Below, piece by piece: positions 17,217 through 25,783 of a DNA stretch of 64,000 bases; within the stretch, counting starts at the first letter, position 1; each line of letters opens with the position of its first letter. Made by a program: the position numbers and the translations under genes. This DNA comes from Nodosilinea sp. FACHB-141 (GTDB taxonomy: Bacteria; Cyanobacteriota; Cyanobacteriia; Phormidesmidales; Phormidesmidaceae), in NCBI RefSeq assembly GCF_014696135.1, contig NZ_JACJPP010000011.1, forward strand, positions 558,001 through 622,000, read 5' to 3'. The notes beneath the pieces are model-generated. The model did not search any database. It was given only the letters and a program-made list of their open reading frames with translations, and was not told the origin of the DNA.

Positions 17217-18734
17217 TCAAAATAAGTTGAAGATGCGGAAGGGTGCAGACAAAATATTCAGGAAATTGGCGAGGGGGTTGGCTATGCCGCCCAATGTGTC
17301 TGAAAAACTGGCTAGGCCCGATCGCCCGACAATAATGATGTCGTTGTTTTGCAGCGCCGGATTGTCAGCGTCGCTGATGCCCTGGGCAAAGTCGATGTTG
17401 ATCTCTCGCTGGGTAACAGTTCCATCTGGGTTAAGACGCACCAGCCCCACAGTGGTTTCTCTAGCGCGAGTGTTAAAACCACCAGCCGCCAAAATTCCTT
17501 GGTTGAGGGGTGTGTTGGGTGGCACCTCAACTAGCCCAGCATTGCGCACCTCACCTACGACATTGATGCGAATGGTGTCGGGCGCAAAACTGGCGGACGC
17601 CAAGCTCGAAGCCTCCGCTGGCCCCAACGCTGTCGTTGCAGTGGGGATAAACACCGTATCGCCTTCCTGAAGCAGCGCGTTTTGCTGGGTGGCGCCTGCC
17701 TCTAGCAAGCTCCACAGATCTACGGTAAAGACTTGCTCGCCGCTGGTGCGAGTCAGACGCCGCACCTGCACCTGGCGAATATTGGCCATGGGCTTGATGC
17801 CCCCTGCAAGTTGAATAGCATCAGTAATTTTGGGAGGCCGGGCTGACCCGCCGCCTTCACCGCCGGGCAGGCCGGCATCACCAGTGCGAGTGCTGCCACC
17901 TCTAAGGGTATAGGGGCCAGGGCGAAAGACTTCGCCCACCACGGCAATATTGATGGGTGAGGTGTTGGTCGGTGCGATCGCCGCCTCGGCCAAAAGCTGG
18001 GCTTCTTCAAGGGGCACCAGAGTAGAGGGAATAAAAATGCTGTCGCCATCGCGCAGCGTAATGTCTTGGCCCAGGTCGCCGCCGCTGACCAGATCCCATA
18101 GGTTGACGGCAAATAGCTGAGTTTGACCGTTGCGCAGCCGCCGTACCTGCACCTCGCGAACGTTGGCGCTGCCGGTGACACCCCCGGCCTGGGTCAACAA
18201 CTGCGTAATTGTGGGAAAGGCTGTGCCGTTGTTGGCAAGGGTGTAAGACCCAGGCCGGTTAATTTCTCCGGCAACTCCAATCACCAGCGGACGGCGAGTG
18301 AGCAAGTTGAGCGTTACCCCTGGACGGCGCAGAAATTGACTGTAGCGGGCCGTAATTCGTTCAGTGGCGGTGTCTAGGGTGAGCCCCTGCACGTTGACAT
18401 TGCCTACGACCGGCAGCGTCAAGGTGCCGTCGACCTGCACTTCAAACTCGCCGCTGTACTGAGGCAGCTGAAACAGCGTTAGCTGCACGCGATCGCCGGC
18501 CCCCAGCGTGTAAGGTTCGTTGGACACCTGCGGTGACAGCCGAGGTGCAGCAGTCGTTGTTGGAGGTTTTTGAGCCTCGACTAAAGGCACCGCGGTCGTG
18601 CTGCCGCCCGGCATTCGTTGGGCTGGGGCAACGCTGGGGTAGAGGCCATCGATGCCGATGAGCAGAAGGCCCGTTGTGAGGGCTAAGCCCAAACGCTGGC
18701 TTAGCAGCACCCTAAATATAGCTAAATTAGACAT
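17217..18734 (-). CDS. Wza-like polysaccharide export protein with SLBB repeats
   Basis: I place the start at the ATG at 18734 (MSNLAIFRVLL), because AAGGGAG lies about 8 bases before it. An upstream ATG at 18779 would add 15 residues. The protein (about 505 residues) has a signal peptide, a poly-export domain beginning YTLGAGDRVQLTLFQLPQYS, and at least three SLBB-type repeats recognisable by VGEV/VAGEINRPGSYTL and GDSIFIPS or GDTVFIPT. Such proteins form the outer-membrane exit for capsule or exopolysaccharide and dock with Wzc-type co-polymerases, here encoded 108 bases downstream on the same strand. Confidence 0.9.
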   Translation of the reverse strand: MSNLAIFRVLLSQRLGLALTTGLLLIGIDGLYPSVAPAQRMPGGSTTAVPLVEAQKPPTTTAAPRLSPQVSNEPYTLGAGDRVQLTLFQLPQYSGEFEVQVDGTLTLPVVGNVNVQGLTLDTATERITARYSQFLRRPGVTLNLLTRRPLVIGVAGEINRPGSYTLANNGTAFPTITQLLTQAGGVTGSANVREVQVRRLRNGQTQLFAVNLWDLVSGGDLGQDITLRDGDSIFIPSTLVPLEEAQLLAEAAIAPTNTSPINIAVVGEVFRPGPYTLRGGSTRTGDAGLPGGEGGGSARPPKITDAIQLAGGIKPMANIRQVQVRRLTRTSGEQVFTVDLWSLLEAGATQQNALLQEGDTVFIPTATTALGPAEASSLASASFAPDTIRINVVGEVRNAGLVEVPPNTPLNQGILAAGGFNTRARETTVGLVRLNPDGTVTQREINIDFAQGISDADNPALQNNDIIIVGRSGLASFSDTLGGIANPLANFLNILSAPFRIFNLF

Positions 18735-19408
18735 GAGTAGACTCCCTTTTCGGGTAAAGTAGGCCCTGCGTCTATTCAATATCCGTAGGTCTAGCCATGA
18801 ATCCGAAAGGTTTTGGCCTCAGACCGTAGTTTTCCTGAACCCTTCACATAAGTCTCGTAAATAGGCACTAACCGCCAAGATAAGCTAAAGGAAACTACGT
18901 ATTTTCACCGGCCGGGCAAAAGTGTGTCACATTAAGTTACGTACATGCTAATGTTTAGCGGTGCATCGCTATCCAGTGTCTTTAACCATTCCCTCCAGTC
19001 ATGGTTCAGGGCATAGCCGGTTCACGCCTAGGGTTTAGCATCGGCAACCAGATGATTGTTGAGTACTGCCAGTAGGCAGCTCTCCGGAGTAACCTAGCTC
19101 AGCTAAATCACCAAGGCGGCCTAGTAAAAGTGTGCCTACCAAGTCACGCTTCTAAATCTGTTTTCGAGCACTCTAAGCAAGCCTAATGTTGTATCTTTTG
19201 CAAACCGAATTGTGAAGGTTGGATCAATATTTTTTCTTAAATGGTGAACTTTTTTAGATGGTGCGCGTCTCAAGTGCTTCAACAGGATTATGGCTTAGCT
19301 AGCCATTGCCTATGCGTTTGCCAGATGTAAACCAGTAGTCTTTAACTTTAAACTGACAAATCCTATCGGGGCGTCTACCACTGATTGTCCTTTAAGCTCC
19401 TTAGGATC
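18735..19408. other. Divergent promoter region of the polysaccharide locus (about 670 bp)
   Basis: This long gap separates the minus-strand export genes from the plus-strand assembly genes and should contain control elements for both. I see no conserved gene, no strong hairpin and no tandem repeat. GTGTCACATTAAG near 18922 resembles half of a CRP-type site but has no matching half at the right distance. Confidence 0.35.
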
Positions 19409-20206
19409 ATGTCAATCTCCAAGAATCTCATTAGTGAGTCCGTGATTGGATTTTCGGTTGCGGCTAACCCTTTTGCAGAGCAAATTGATTTAATTATGCA
19501 CTGGGGTCAACAGCGGCTGAGCCGAGTAGTTTGTGTAGCCAATGTGCACATGCTGATGGAAGCGCGGTGGAACGAGACCTTTGCTAAGGTGCTAAGCCAA
19601 GCCGATCTGCTCACCCCAGACGGCATGCCCCTAGTGTGGACTCTAAATCTGCTGCGCAAGAGTACCCACGATCGCGTTGCGGGCATGTATATTCTGCGCG
19701 AAGTGTGCGAGCGGGCTTCAGCATCGGGGTTGCCAGTTTATTTTTTAGGCACCGATGAGTTGACCCTGGGCAAAATGCGGCAGCGCCTCCAAAAGGAGTA
19801 TCCAAACCTCATTATTGCGGGCATGGAACCGCTGCCTTTTCGGCCCCTAACTCCTGAAGAAGACGCCCAGGTTGTAAAAGATATCAATGCCAGCCGGGCC
19901 GGAATTGTGTTTGTTGCCTTGGGCTGCCCCAAGCAAGAAATTTGGATGTATCAACACCGCTCTAAAATTAAAGCGGCGATGGTGGGCATTGGTGGAGTCT
20001 TTCCCATCTATGCCGGCATCAAAAAGCACGCCCCCGCTTGGGTACAAGACTCAGGGTTGGAGTGGCTCTATCGGCTTACCCAAGAGCCGGGTCGGCTGTG
20101 GCAGCGGTACTTTAAAACCATTCCACCCTTTGTTTATCTATCGGTCAAGCAGGTGGTTGCTACCCGACTGCACCGCCGAATTGATCGTATGCGGAGGGCG
20201 TTTTAG
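19409..20206 (+). CDS. WecG/TagA/CpsF-family glycosyltransferase
   Basis: I choose the ATG at 19409 (MSISKNLISESVIGF) over a TTG at 19385. The protein (about 265 residues) shows the family hallmarks: VVCVANVHMLMEAR near the start, the LTPDGMPLVW motif with the catalytic Asp, YFLGTDELTLGKM, and the C-terminal core VFVALGCPKQEIWM, VGIGGVFPIYAG and APAWVQDSGLEWLYRLTQEPGR. The family (GT26) transfers ManNAc-type or related sugars onto an undecaprenyl-linked acceptor at the cytoplasmic membrane. It opens the plus-strand half of the locus and is followed by a strong terminator. Confidence 0.93.
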   Translation: MSISKNLISESVIGFSVAANPFAEQIDLIMHWGQQRLSRVVCVANVHMLMEARWNETFAKVLSQADLLTPDGMPLVWTLNLLRKSTHDRVAGMYILREVCERASASGLPVYFLGTDELTLGKMRQRLQKEYPNLIIAGMEPLPFRPLTPEEDAQVVKDINASRAGIVFVALGCPKQEIWMYQHRSKIKAAMVGIGGVFPIYAGIKKHAPAWVQDSGLEWLYRLTQEPGRLWQRYFKTIPPFVYLSVKQVVATRLHRRIDRMRRAF

Positions 20207-20250
20207 GGCGCGCCAACGTCGGCCATTAATGCTGAGATACTCATACCCCT

Positions 20251-20296
20251 AACGTTCACCCCATCTCTCATATAGAAATGGGGTGAACGTTTTTTA
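20251..20296 (+). terminator. Strong intrinsic terminator after the WecG-type gene
   Basis: AACGTTCACCCCAT (20251-20264) pairs perfectly with ATGGGGTGAACGTT (20278-20291), 14 bp, followed by a T-run to 20295. It separates the WecG-type gene from later genes. Confidence 0.9.
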
Positions 20297-20409
20297 CATG
20301 CGGCAGAAAATCTGCAAACCCGATGAAATTTCGCCTTTATCTTAATATTCTTCCTGATTTTATTGTCACAGGCAGAAATAGTGTATAACCGTATCTACCT
20401 TAAGACATA

Positions 20410-20838
20410 ATGACTCAGCCCCGAGCACGCAATCGCAACCGGTCTAAACGACGAAGCATCTTTTGTCCTATTCATAACGAGTATCTCGACAGCGTTAGCC
20501 AAAAATATCCTCTCTTTGCCACCAAGCCTGAGCATTTGCAACAGAGTGGGCTTAGCCGCCGGGCAGCCCTTACCCTGGTCGCTGGCTTGGGCACGGTTCC
20601 TCTAACAGGGGAATGGCTAGAGGCCTTTTGGTGCGATCGCTGTCAAGCCACCCAGTGGTATCACGTGCGCAAGACCGGAGCCAACCAGTACACCCTTTGT
20701 ACTGTACCGGCGGCGCTATGGATGCAGACCGCTGGAGTAATTTTACCCACCGGCAACCCTACCGTGGGTGAGTTCACTCGCCGACAGGCACGGCAGACGA
20801 CCTACGGCGGCGTGAAGGATTTTCACCGGATGGGATGA
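20410..20838 (+). CDS. Conserved small cyanobacterial protein with two Cys/His pairs (142 aa)
   Basis: The N-terminus is strongly basic (RARNRNRSKRRS). It is followed by FCPIHNEYL and, about 60 residues later, FWCDRCQATQWYHV. These CPxH and CDRC elements could make one zinc site across the chain. A hydrophobic stretch LSRRAALTLVAGLGTVPLTG (about 49-68) lies between, with a twin-arginine just before it, but it is too internal for a signal peptide. I recognise the type as a cyanobacterial hypothetical and cannot assign a function. The gene is bounded by a terminator upstream and tandem repeats downstream. Confidence 0.7.
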   Translation: MTQPRARNRNRSKRRSIFCPIHNEYLDSVSQKYPLFATKPEHLQQSGLSRRAALTLVAGLGTVPLTGEWLEAFWCDRCQATQWYHVRKTGANQYTLCTVPAALWMQTAGVILPTGNPTVGEFTRRQARQTTYGGVKDFHRMG

Positions 20839-20904
20839 CGGATGAGGATGAGGGAGGTGAGGGGGATGGTTATTGACGAGCCCTATCTTCAACCCTCCCT
20901 ACTT

Positions 20905-20958
20905 TCCCTATCTTCCTCATCTCCCCTATCTTCCTCACCTCCCCTATCTTCCTCACCT
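20905..20958 (+). repeat. Three tandem 18-bp pyrimidine-rich repeats
   Basis: The unit CCCCTATCTTCCTCACCT occurs at 20905-20922 (two differences), 20923-20940 and 20941-20958 (identical). It lies just upstream of gmd and ends about 43 bases before its start codon. Strand-asymmetric pyrimidine tract; effect on expression unknown. Confidence 0.85.
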
Positions 20959-21001
20959 TTCCTAATCGTCACTATTGTTGTTCATTCACTATCTAAACCC
21001 T

Positions 21002-22081
21002 ATGACTAATCCTAAAAAAGCTCTTGTTACCGGCATTACCGGTCAAGATGGCTCTTATCTAAGCGAACTGCTATTAGAAAAAGGCTACGAAGTCCACGGC
21101 ATTATTCGCCGCACCTCTACTATTAATACCGATCGCATTGATCACCTTTACGAAGATCCCCACAGCGATTCGGCCCGGCTGTTTTTGCACTACGGCGACC
21201 TCACCGATGGCACTACCCTGCGGCGCATCCTCGAAGAAGTGCAGCCCATTGAAATTTACAACCTGGGGGCACAGTCTCACGTGCGGGTGAGCTTTGACTC
21301 ACCTGAATACACCGTTGATGCAGTGGGCATGGGCACATTGCGCCTGCTCGAAGCCATTCGCGACTACCGCCAGCGCACTGGCATTGAGGTACGCTACTAC
21401 CAGGCGGGCTCTTCAGAAATGTACGGCAAAGTGCAGGATGTGCCCCAGAGCGAAATCACCCCGTTCTACCCCCGCAGCCCCTACGCCTGTGCCAAGGTCT
21501 ATGCTCACTGGCAAACAATTAACTACCGTGAATCGTACGGCATGTTTGCCTGCAACGGCATTTTGTTTAACCACGAGTCACCCCGCCGCGGCGAAACCTT
21601 TGTCACCCGCAAAATTACTCGCGCTGTGGCCCGCATTGTCGCTGGGCAGCAGAGCAAGATCTACATGGGCAACCTCGACGCCAAGCGCGATTGGGGTTAC
21701 GCCAAAGACTACGTCAAAGCCATGTGGCTCATGCTGCAACAAGACGAGCCTGACGACTATGTGGTAGCCACAGGCGAAACATACTCAGTGCGCGAGTTTC
21801 TAGACATTGCCTTTGGCCGCGTCAACCTCGATTGGCAAGACTATGTGGCCTTTGATGAGCGCTACCTACGCCCCGCCGAGGTAGAACTGCTGATTGGTGA
21901 CCCCACCAAGGCCAAGACCAAGCTGGGCTGGGAACCCTCAGTGACCTTTGAAGAGCTGGTGCACCTGATGGTCGAAGCTGATCTGCAAGCGCTAGGCCTA
22001 GTGACCCTCAACGGCAGTGCGGCCACCAGCGTGCTAGACCGAGCCACCCTACGGGCTGCTGGGGGCGTAACAGTCGGGTAG
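21002..22081 (+). CDS. gmd: GDP-mannose 4,6-dehydratase
   Basis: The start is the ATG at 21002 ([11 protein letters not shown]); the TTG at 20975 is less likely. The 359-residue enzyme converts GDP-mannose to GDP-4-keto-6-deoxymannose, the precursor of GDP-fucose or GDP-rhamnose for the polysaccharide. Motifs: Rossmann [18 protein letters not shown], the HYGDLTD segment, AGSSEMYG with catalytic Ser, [10 protein letters not shown] with the YxxxK pair, [16 protein letters not shown] and WGYAKDYV. No GDP-fucose synthase or GDP-rhamnose reductase is obvious in the window, so that step must be encoded elsewhere. Confidence 0.96.
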   Translation: MTNPKKALVTGITGQDGSYLSELLLEKGYEVHGIIRRTSTINTDRIDHLYEDPHSDSARLFLHYGDLTDGTTLRRILEEVQPIEIYNLGAQSHVRVSFDSPEYTVDAVGMGTLRLLEAIRDYRQRTGIEVRYYQAGSSEMYGKVQDVPQSEITPFYPRSPYACAKVYAHWQTINYRESYGMFACNGILFNHESPRRGETFVTRKITRAVARIVAGQQSKIYMGNLDAKRDWGYAKDYVKAMWLMLQQDEPDDYVVATGETYSVREFLDIAFGRVNLDWQDYVAFDERYLRPAEVELLIGDPTKAKTKLGWEPSVTFEELVHLMVEADLQALGLVTLNGSAATSVLDRATLRAAGGVTVG

Positions 22082-22086
22082 AACTT

Positions 22087-22120
22087 TCAGTGGGGTTTTG
22101 CTTGAGCGAAACCCCACTGA
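22087..22120 (+). terminator. Hairpin between gmd and the priming sugar transferase
   Basis: TCAGTGGGGTTTTG (22087-22100) pairs with CGAAACCCCACTGA (22107-22120), 14 bp with one G-U. No T-tract follows, so it may reduce rather than end transcription. Confidence 0.6.
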
Positions 22121-22193
22121 CCAGACAACAGGTGCAGAGCCACGTAACCCTTTGGAGCCCGCCGTACGTGTTGTTCAACCCTTTGGTAGACCT

Positions 22194-22889
22194 ATGTTTC
22201 AGTTCTTTTTCGCTCCTAAGGCATACCAAGCGACCCTGAACGAAATTCTTGTTATTCCAGATACTGTGCAGTTGGCACCCACGCATCCATCGGTTAACTC
22301 GGCCTTGAAGCGATGCTTAGATGTGGTTGGCGGTTTGCTAGGAGTTTTAATTACTCTGTTCTTGCTGGTTCCCATTGCCGTTGCTATTCAGCTCGACAAC
22401 CCTGGCCCAGTCTTTTTTAGCCAATTGCGCTGTGGGTACCAGGGACAACCCTTCCGAATTTGGAAATTTCGCTCGATGGTGGCCAATGCCGATGAGCTTA
22501 AACATTTGGTAGAAAACCAGGCTCAAGGCCTGATCTTTAAAAACGAAAATGACCCTCGTATTACCCGAGTGGGCAAGTTTTTACGCCGCACTAGCCTAGA
22601 TGAGTTCCCTCAGTTTTGGAATGTGCTGTGGGGCGATATGAGCTTGGTGGGCACTCGCCCGCCGACCCTGAGTGAGGTACAGCAGTACAAGCCTCACCAC
22701 TGGCAGCGGCTCAACGTTAAGCCGGGGCTAACGGGCAAATGGCAGGCCCAGGGGCGATCGAGTATCAAAGATTTTGAGGCGATCGTCAAGATGGATATTG
22801 ACTACCAGACTCAGTGGTCTTTGGGGCACGATGTGCAGCTGATTGTGCAAACTCTAGGTGCGGTGATGCTGAGCCGGGGAGCTTACTAA
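22194..22889 (+). CDS. Priming undecaprenyl-phosphate sugar transferase (WbaP/ExoY type)
   Basis: I use the ATG at 22194 (MFQFFFAPKAYQ); a TTG 96 bases upstream would extend into the hairpin after gmd. The 231-residue protein has one membrane helix (VVGGLLGVLITLFLLVPIAVAI) followed by the catalytic domain of the bacterial sugar transferase family. Visible motifs are GPVFFSQLRCGYQG, FRIWKFRSM, RVGKFLRRTSLDEFPQFWNV, GDMSLVGTRPP and KPGLTGKWQ. This is the short form lacking the N-terminal multi-helix domain. It should load the first sugar phosphate onto undecaprenyl phosphate at the inner face of the membrane and start repeat-unit synthesis. Confidence 0.93.
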   Translation: MFQFFFAPKAYQATLNEILVIPDTVQLAPTHPSVNSALKRCLDVVGGLLGVLITLFLLVPIAVAIQLDNPGPVFFSQLRCGYQGQPFRIWKFRSMVANADELKHLVENQAQGLIFKNENDPRITRVGKFLRRTSLDEFPQFWNVLWGDMSLVGTRPPTLSEVQQYKPHHWQRLNVKPGLTGKWQAQGRSSIKDFEAIVKMDIDYQTQWSLGHDVQLIVQTLGAVMLSRGAY

Positions 22890-23168
22890 TTAGCTACTGC
22901 GCTAAATCCGGAAAGTTTTGCATTTCTCAATGACGTTTTACTAAGTGCTAAACCCTCAGGAAAGTATGCAGAGGTTAGGCTCGCTTTCCGGAATCGGTTG
23001 GTTAGCCTTGTAAAGGAAAATAACAACTTAAGTCACACCTTGATTGCAAAGGGGCTTTGATGGTCGTCTTAGATCTCAGTCTCTTTGCCCTGTGCTAGAG
23101 CGCTCCTTGGGCGATCGGGCAGAGTGTAGAACAGGTGTGCCTAGGCATTGCTCTCGTTAGAGGTAGCG

Positions 23169-23441
23169 CTTGCGTCGCTTAAATAGTTCAGCGAAAGACC
23201 AAATAGATGCAAAGGATGGTTTGAACTGTTGTTTGCATGGTTTATAGAATGCGTCGCAGGCTATAAGCACTTCTTGAAATGGCTTAAACACTGCAAAGGA
23301 GAGCTTAAACCTTTCAAAAGAAGTTATAAATGCTTTAGAGGAAGCCTTATAGGTTGCAAATAAAGCTATAAGCGTTTCAAAGAAAGGCCAAAGCCGTGCA
23401 AGGAAAGCTTTAATGCTTTTTAGCAAGGGCTTGATGCCTTG
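23169..23441 (+). repeat. Degenerate 21-bp tandem repeat array (about 13 units)
   Basis: From 23169 to 23441 the sequence divides without indels into 13 units of 21 bp. Most start AAAGGA/AAAG, have GCTTAAA or GCTATAA in the middle and end TGC or TTC. Clear examples are 23274-23294, 23295-23315, 23358-23378 and 23400-23420. The units differ from each other at many sites but keep strict 21-base phase. The minus strand is open through the whole array as seven-residue repeats (F-x-x-F-K type), but only a TTG start is available and there is no ribosome-binding site. The plus strand is also open for part of it. Confidence 0.8.
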
Positions 23442-23600
23442 AGAGAATTTTCGGATCTTTTTGAAAATTTAACTAAAAAATAACCCTAGCAGGATCCCAA
23501 TTTGTACGGTGATGGTGGGCTTGGAGGTTTAGCTACAGTGTGGAGGTTGGAACTCTTACCAACACCGTTGTTTATTAATGCCAGGGAGCATTTACAGTAC

Positions 23601-23960
23601 ATGAGGCGAAAAAGGTTATCTGCAAAGTTAGAAAAAGCTGAGCTACGGGCTGCGTCGATGGATTCGATTGGCCAGAACCTAGATTTGGGTAATGGACAAA
23701 CGCTAGAGATGTATTGGGAGGCAATTAACGGGATGCGGGCCAAGCAGCAGCAGTATAATGCGCTGCTGTCGCGTGTTGATAGCCTATACAGCGAGTTGCT
23801 AGCGGATGAGCGGGCGCTGGGGGAGATGTCGGAGCATATGCTGAGCGGGGTCAAGGTGAAGTTTGGCCGCGATAGCTATGAGTATGAGATGGCGGGTGGG
23901 GTACGGCGGTCTGAGCGCAAGCGACCCCAGCGGAAAGCGGTAGTGCTGCCCACAGCTTAA
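23601..23960 (+). CDS. Conserved cyanobacterial protein with a YEYEMAGGxRxSERKRP tail
   Basis: I place the start at the ATG at 23601 (MRRKRLSAKLEKAELRAA), giving 119 residues; AGGGAG at 23583-23588 is a possible ribosome-binding site. An ATG at 23502 would add a non-typical N-terminus. The body is helical, rich in Gln, Leu and Glu. The C-terminal segment KVKFGRDSYEYEMAGGVRRS followed by ERKRP is a wording I recognise from many cyanobacterial hypothetical proteins. The function is unknown. It is followed by a strong hairpin and lies between the repeat array and the AT-rich part of the polysaccharide locus. Confidence 0.7.
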   Translation: MRRKRLSAKLEKAELRAASMDSIGQNLDLGNGQTLEMYWEAINGMRAKQQQYNALLSRVDSLYSELLADERALGEMSEHMLSGVKVKFGRDSYEYEMAGGVRRSERKRPQRKAVVLPTA

Positions 23961-23985
23961 TACCGACAAAAAACAAATATTGAAG

Positions 23986-24020
23986 GCGCGGTCGTATCTT
24001 AGGATGCGACCGCGCTGTTT
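23986..24020 (+). terminator. Terminator after the conserved small protein
   Basis: GCGCGGTCGTATC (23986-23998) pairs with GATGCGACCGCGC (24003-24015), 13 bp with one G-U, loop TTAG, followed by TGTTTTA. Confidence 0.85.
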
Positions 24021-24234
24021 TATGACTTCCAGCTGCAAAAACAGTAAGGCGGTGCTAGGAAGCTTGTTTCGGTGATACTTCTAATAGTTTTCCAAGAGAG
24101 TCATAGGTCTTGTGGTTACTGATAAAGCAATATTCTAATCCACAGCTTATATTGGCCTAAGTAATTTATATCTAGGCTTAGTACAGCATTTAGAGACTCA
24201 TTGTTTTCTGTTTACTCAAAGACAAAGGCGCGAA

Positions 24235-25692
24235 ATGAGCTTGCAGAACAAGGTTGTAAAGGGTGTTTTTTGGTCTGCTGTAGAAAGTTGGGGAAGACAA
24301 CTATTTTCATTTATTGTATTTGCATTACTAGCTAGACTTTTAGAACCAGATGCATTTGGCATTGTGGCTCTAGCAAGCGTTTTTCTGGGCTTTTTACAAC
24401 TATTTCTAAATCAGGGCATAGGCCAAGCTATTGTTCAATCTAACAATTTAGACGAAGCAGATCTAAATACTGCGTTCTGGGCTAACATTTCCCTAAATGG
24501 AATTATAACTATCATTGGCATCTCAACTGCCAGCTTTGCTGCAAAGTTTTTTGATGAACCAGCATTAACACCTATCATACAAGGGCTATCTTTAACATTT
24601 GTACTCAGTGCTTTTGGGAATGTTCAACAAGCACTTTTAGAAAAGGAGCTGCAGTTTAGAGCTCTTGCAATCCGATCAATAGTGGCCATTTTCCTTGGTG
24701 GCCTAGTTGGTATAACAATGGCTTTTGGGGGATATGGAGTTTGGAGCCTAGTAGGCCAACAACTTACAAACAGCTTATTCCAAGTGATAGTTCTTTGGTT
24801 TCTAAGCGACTGGAAGCCTGGCTTAAAGCTTTCTCTAAAGAACTCTAATATGCTAATCACATTTGGCTTAGGGGAAACCGGGTTTAAGTTATTTGACTAC
24901 TTAAGTCGACGTGGCGATGATTTAATCATAGGTTATTTTTTGGGAGCCACGGCTCTAGGCTATTACACAATAGCCTATAAAATATTACTGGTAATGACTG
25001 AAACACTGATAACCGTTACAAGCAAAATAGCCTTGCCTGCCTTTTCTAAAATTCAAGATGATAAAGAACGATTAAGAAAGTCATTTTACACCGCAACTCA
25101 AATAACTAGCCTAGTGGCCATCCCAGCTTTTTTAGCCGTATCGGTACTTTCGAAAGATCTAATTGAAGTAGTTTTCGGAAGCCAATGGTTGCCAAGTGCT
25201 CCAGTTATGAGTGTTTTAGCTTTAGTAGGAGTCTTGCAGTCCGTATCTTACTTTAATAACTCAGTGCTTTTAGCTTTAGGAAAACCCTACTGGAGACTAG
25301 GGTTTATGAGCGCTAGCGGCATAGCAAACATACTCGCTTATCTATTGGCAGTAAAGTGGGGTATTTTAGCCATTGCTTCTGCATATGTTGCTAGAGCGTA
25401 TTTGTTCTCGCCGATTCCGTTGATCATGATTAAAAAGCTGATTAATATTGAATTCTTAACTTACTTCAAAAACCTGAGATGTACATTCTTTTCCTCGTTG
25501 ACGATGACTTTAATCATTCTTGCAATTAAAGCTTTAGCTGACGATATCGTCCCGGCAAGAGTGTTGCTTTGCATCTGTATTGCAGTTGGTTCACTTTCAT
25601 ATATTGGATTAATTTATTTGTTTTCACCCAGTCTCCTGCAAAAAATATTCCTGATGCTAAATTCAGCAGTTCCAAAAAAAACTCAAGTCTAG
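24235..25692 (+). CDS. Wzx-type oligosaccharide flippase (MOP superfamily)
   Basis: The 485-residue protein is highly hydrophobic with about 12-14 membrane segments. It opens with VVKGVFWSAVESWGRQLFSF and carries ARLLEPDAFGIVALA, the hallmark of the WzxC-like polysaccharide transporter family, with FGLGETGFKLFDYLSRRGDD at mid-protein. It should flip lipid-linked repeat units across the cytoplasmic membrane for a Wzy-dependent pathway, matching the Wzy-like protein at 37661. The gene is AT-rich with frequent TTA and ATA codons, unlike genes before 23 kb, and begins the atypical-composition block. Confidence 0.93.
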   Translation: MSLQNKVVKGVFWSAVESWGRQLFSFIVFALLARLLEPDAFGIVALASVFLGFLQLFLNQGIGQAIVQSNNLDEADLNTAFWANISLNGIITIIGISTASFAAKFFDEPALTPIIQGLSLTFVLSAFGNVQQALLEKELQFRALAIRSIVAIFLGGLVGITMAFGGYGVWSLVGQQLTNSLFQVIVLWFLSDWKPGLKLSLKNSNMLITFGLGETGFKLFDYLSRRGDDLIIGYFLGATALGYYTIAYKILLVMTETLITVTSKIALPAFSKIQDDKERLRKSFYTATQITSLVAIPAFLAVSVLSKDLIEVVFGSQWLPSAPVMSVLALVGVLQSVSYFNNSVLLALGKPYWRLGFMSASGIANILAYLLAVKWGILAIASAYVARAYLFSPIPLIMIKKLINIEFLTYFKNLRCTFFSSLTMTLIILAIKALADDIVPARVLLCICIAVGSLSYIGLIYLFSPSLLQKIFLMLNSAVPKKTQV

Positions 25693-25783
25693 AGAAAAGT
25701 TGAATATAAACTTAGACAATTTCTTTGGATGCTAAAACTTAATCTCGAGTTTTCAGCTAGTTTCTTATACATGGTTGTGTTAG

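Noticed and set aside
20410..20838. Twin-arginine secreted protein
   Set aside because: The RR plus hydrophobic stretch begins near residue 50, too far from the N-terminus for a signal peptide.
23157..23426. Minus-strand frame of 89 codons across the 21-bp repeats as a gene
   Set aside because: Only a TTG start, no ribosome-binding site, and the plus strand is also partly open; repeats explain the open frame. Kept as a repeat.
23169..23441. CRISPR array
   Set aside because: Units are contiguous 21-bp copies that differ from each other; there are no conserved repeats separated by unique spacers and no cas genes.
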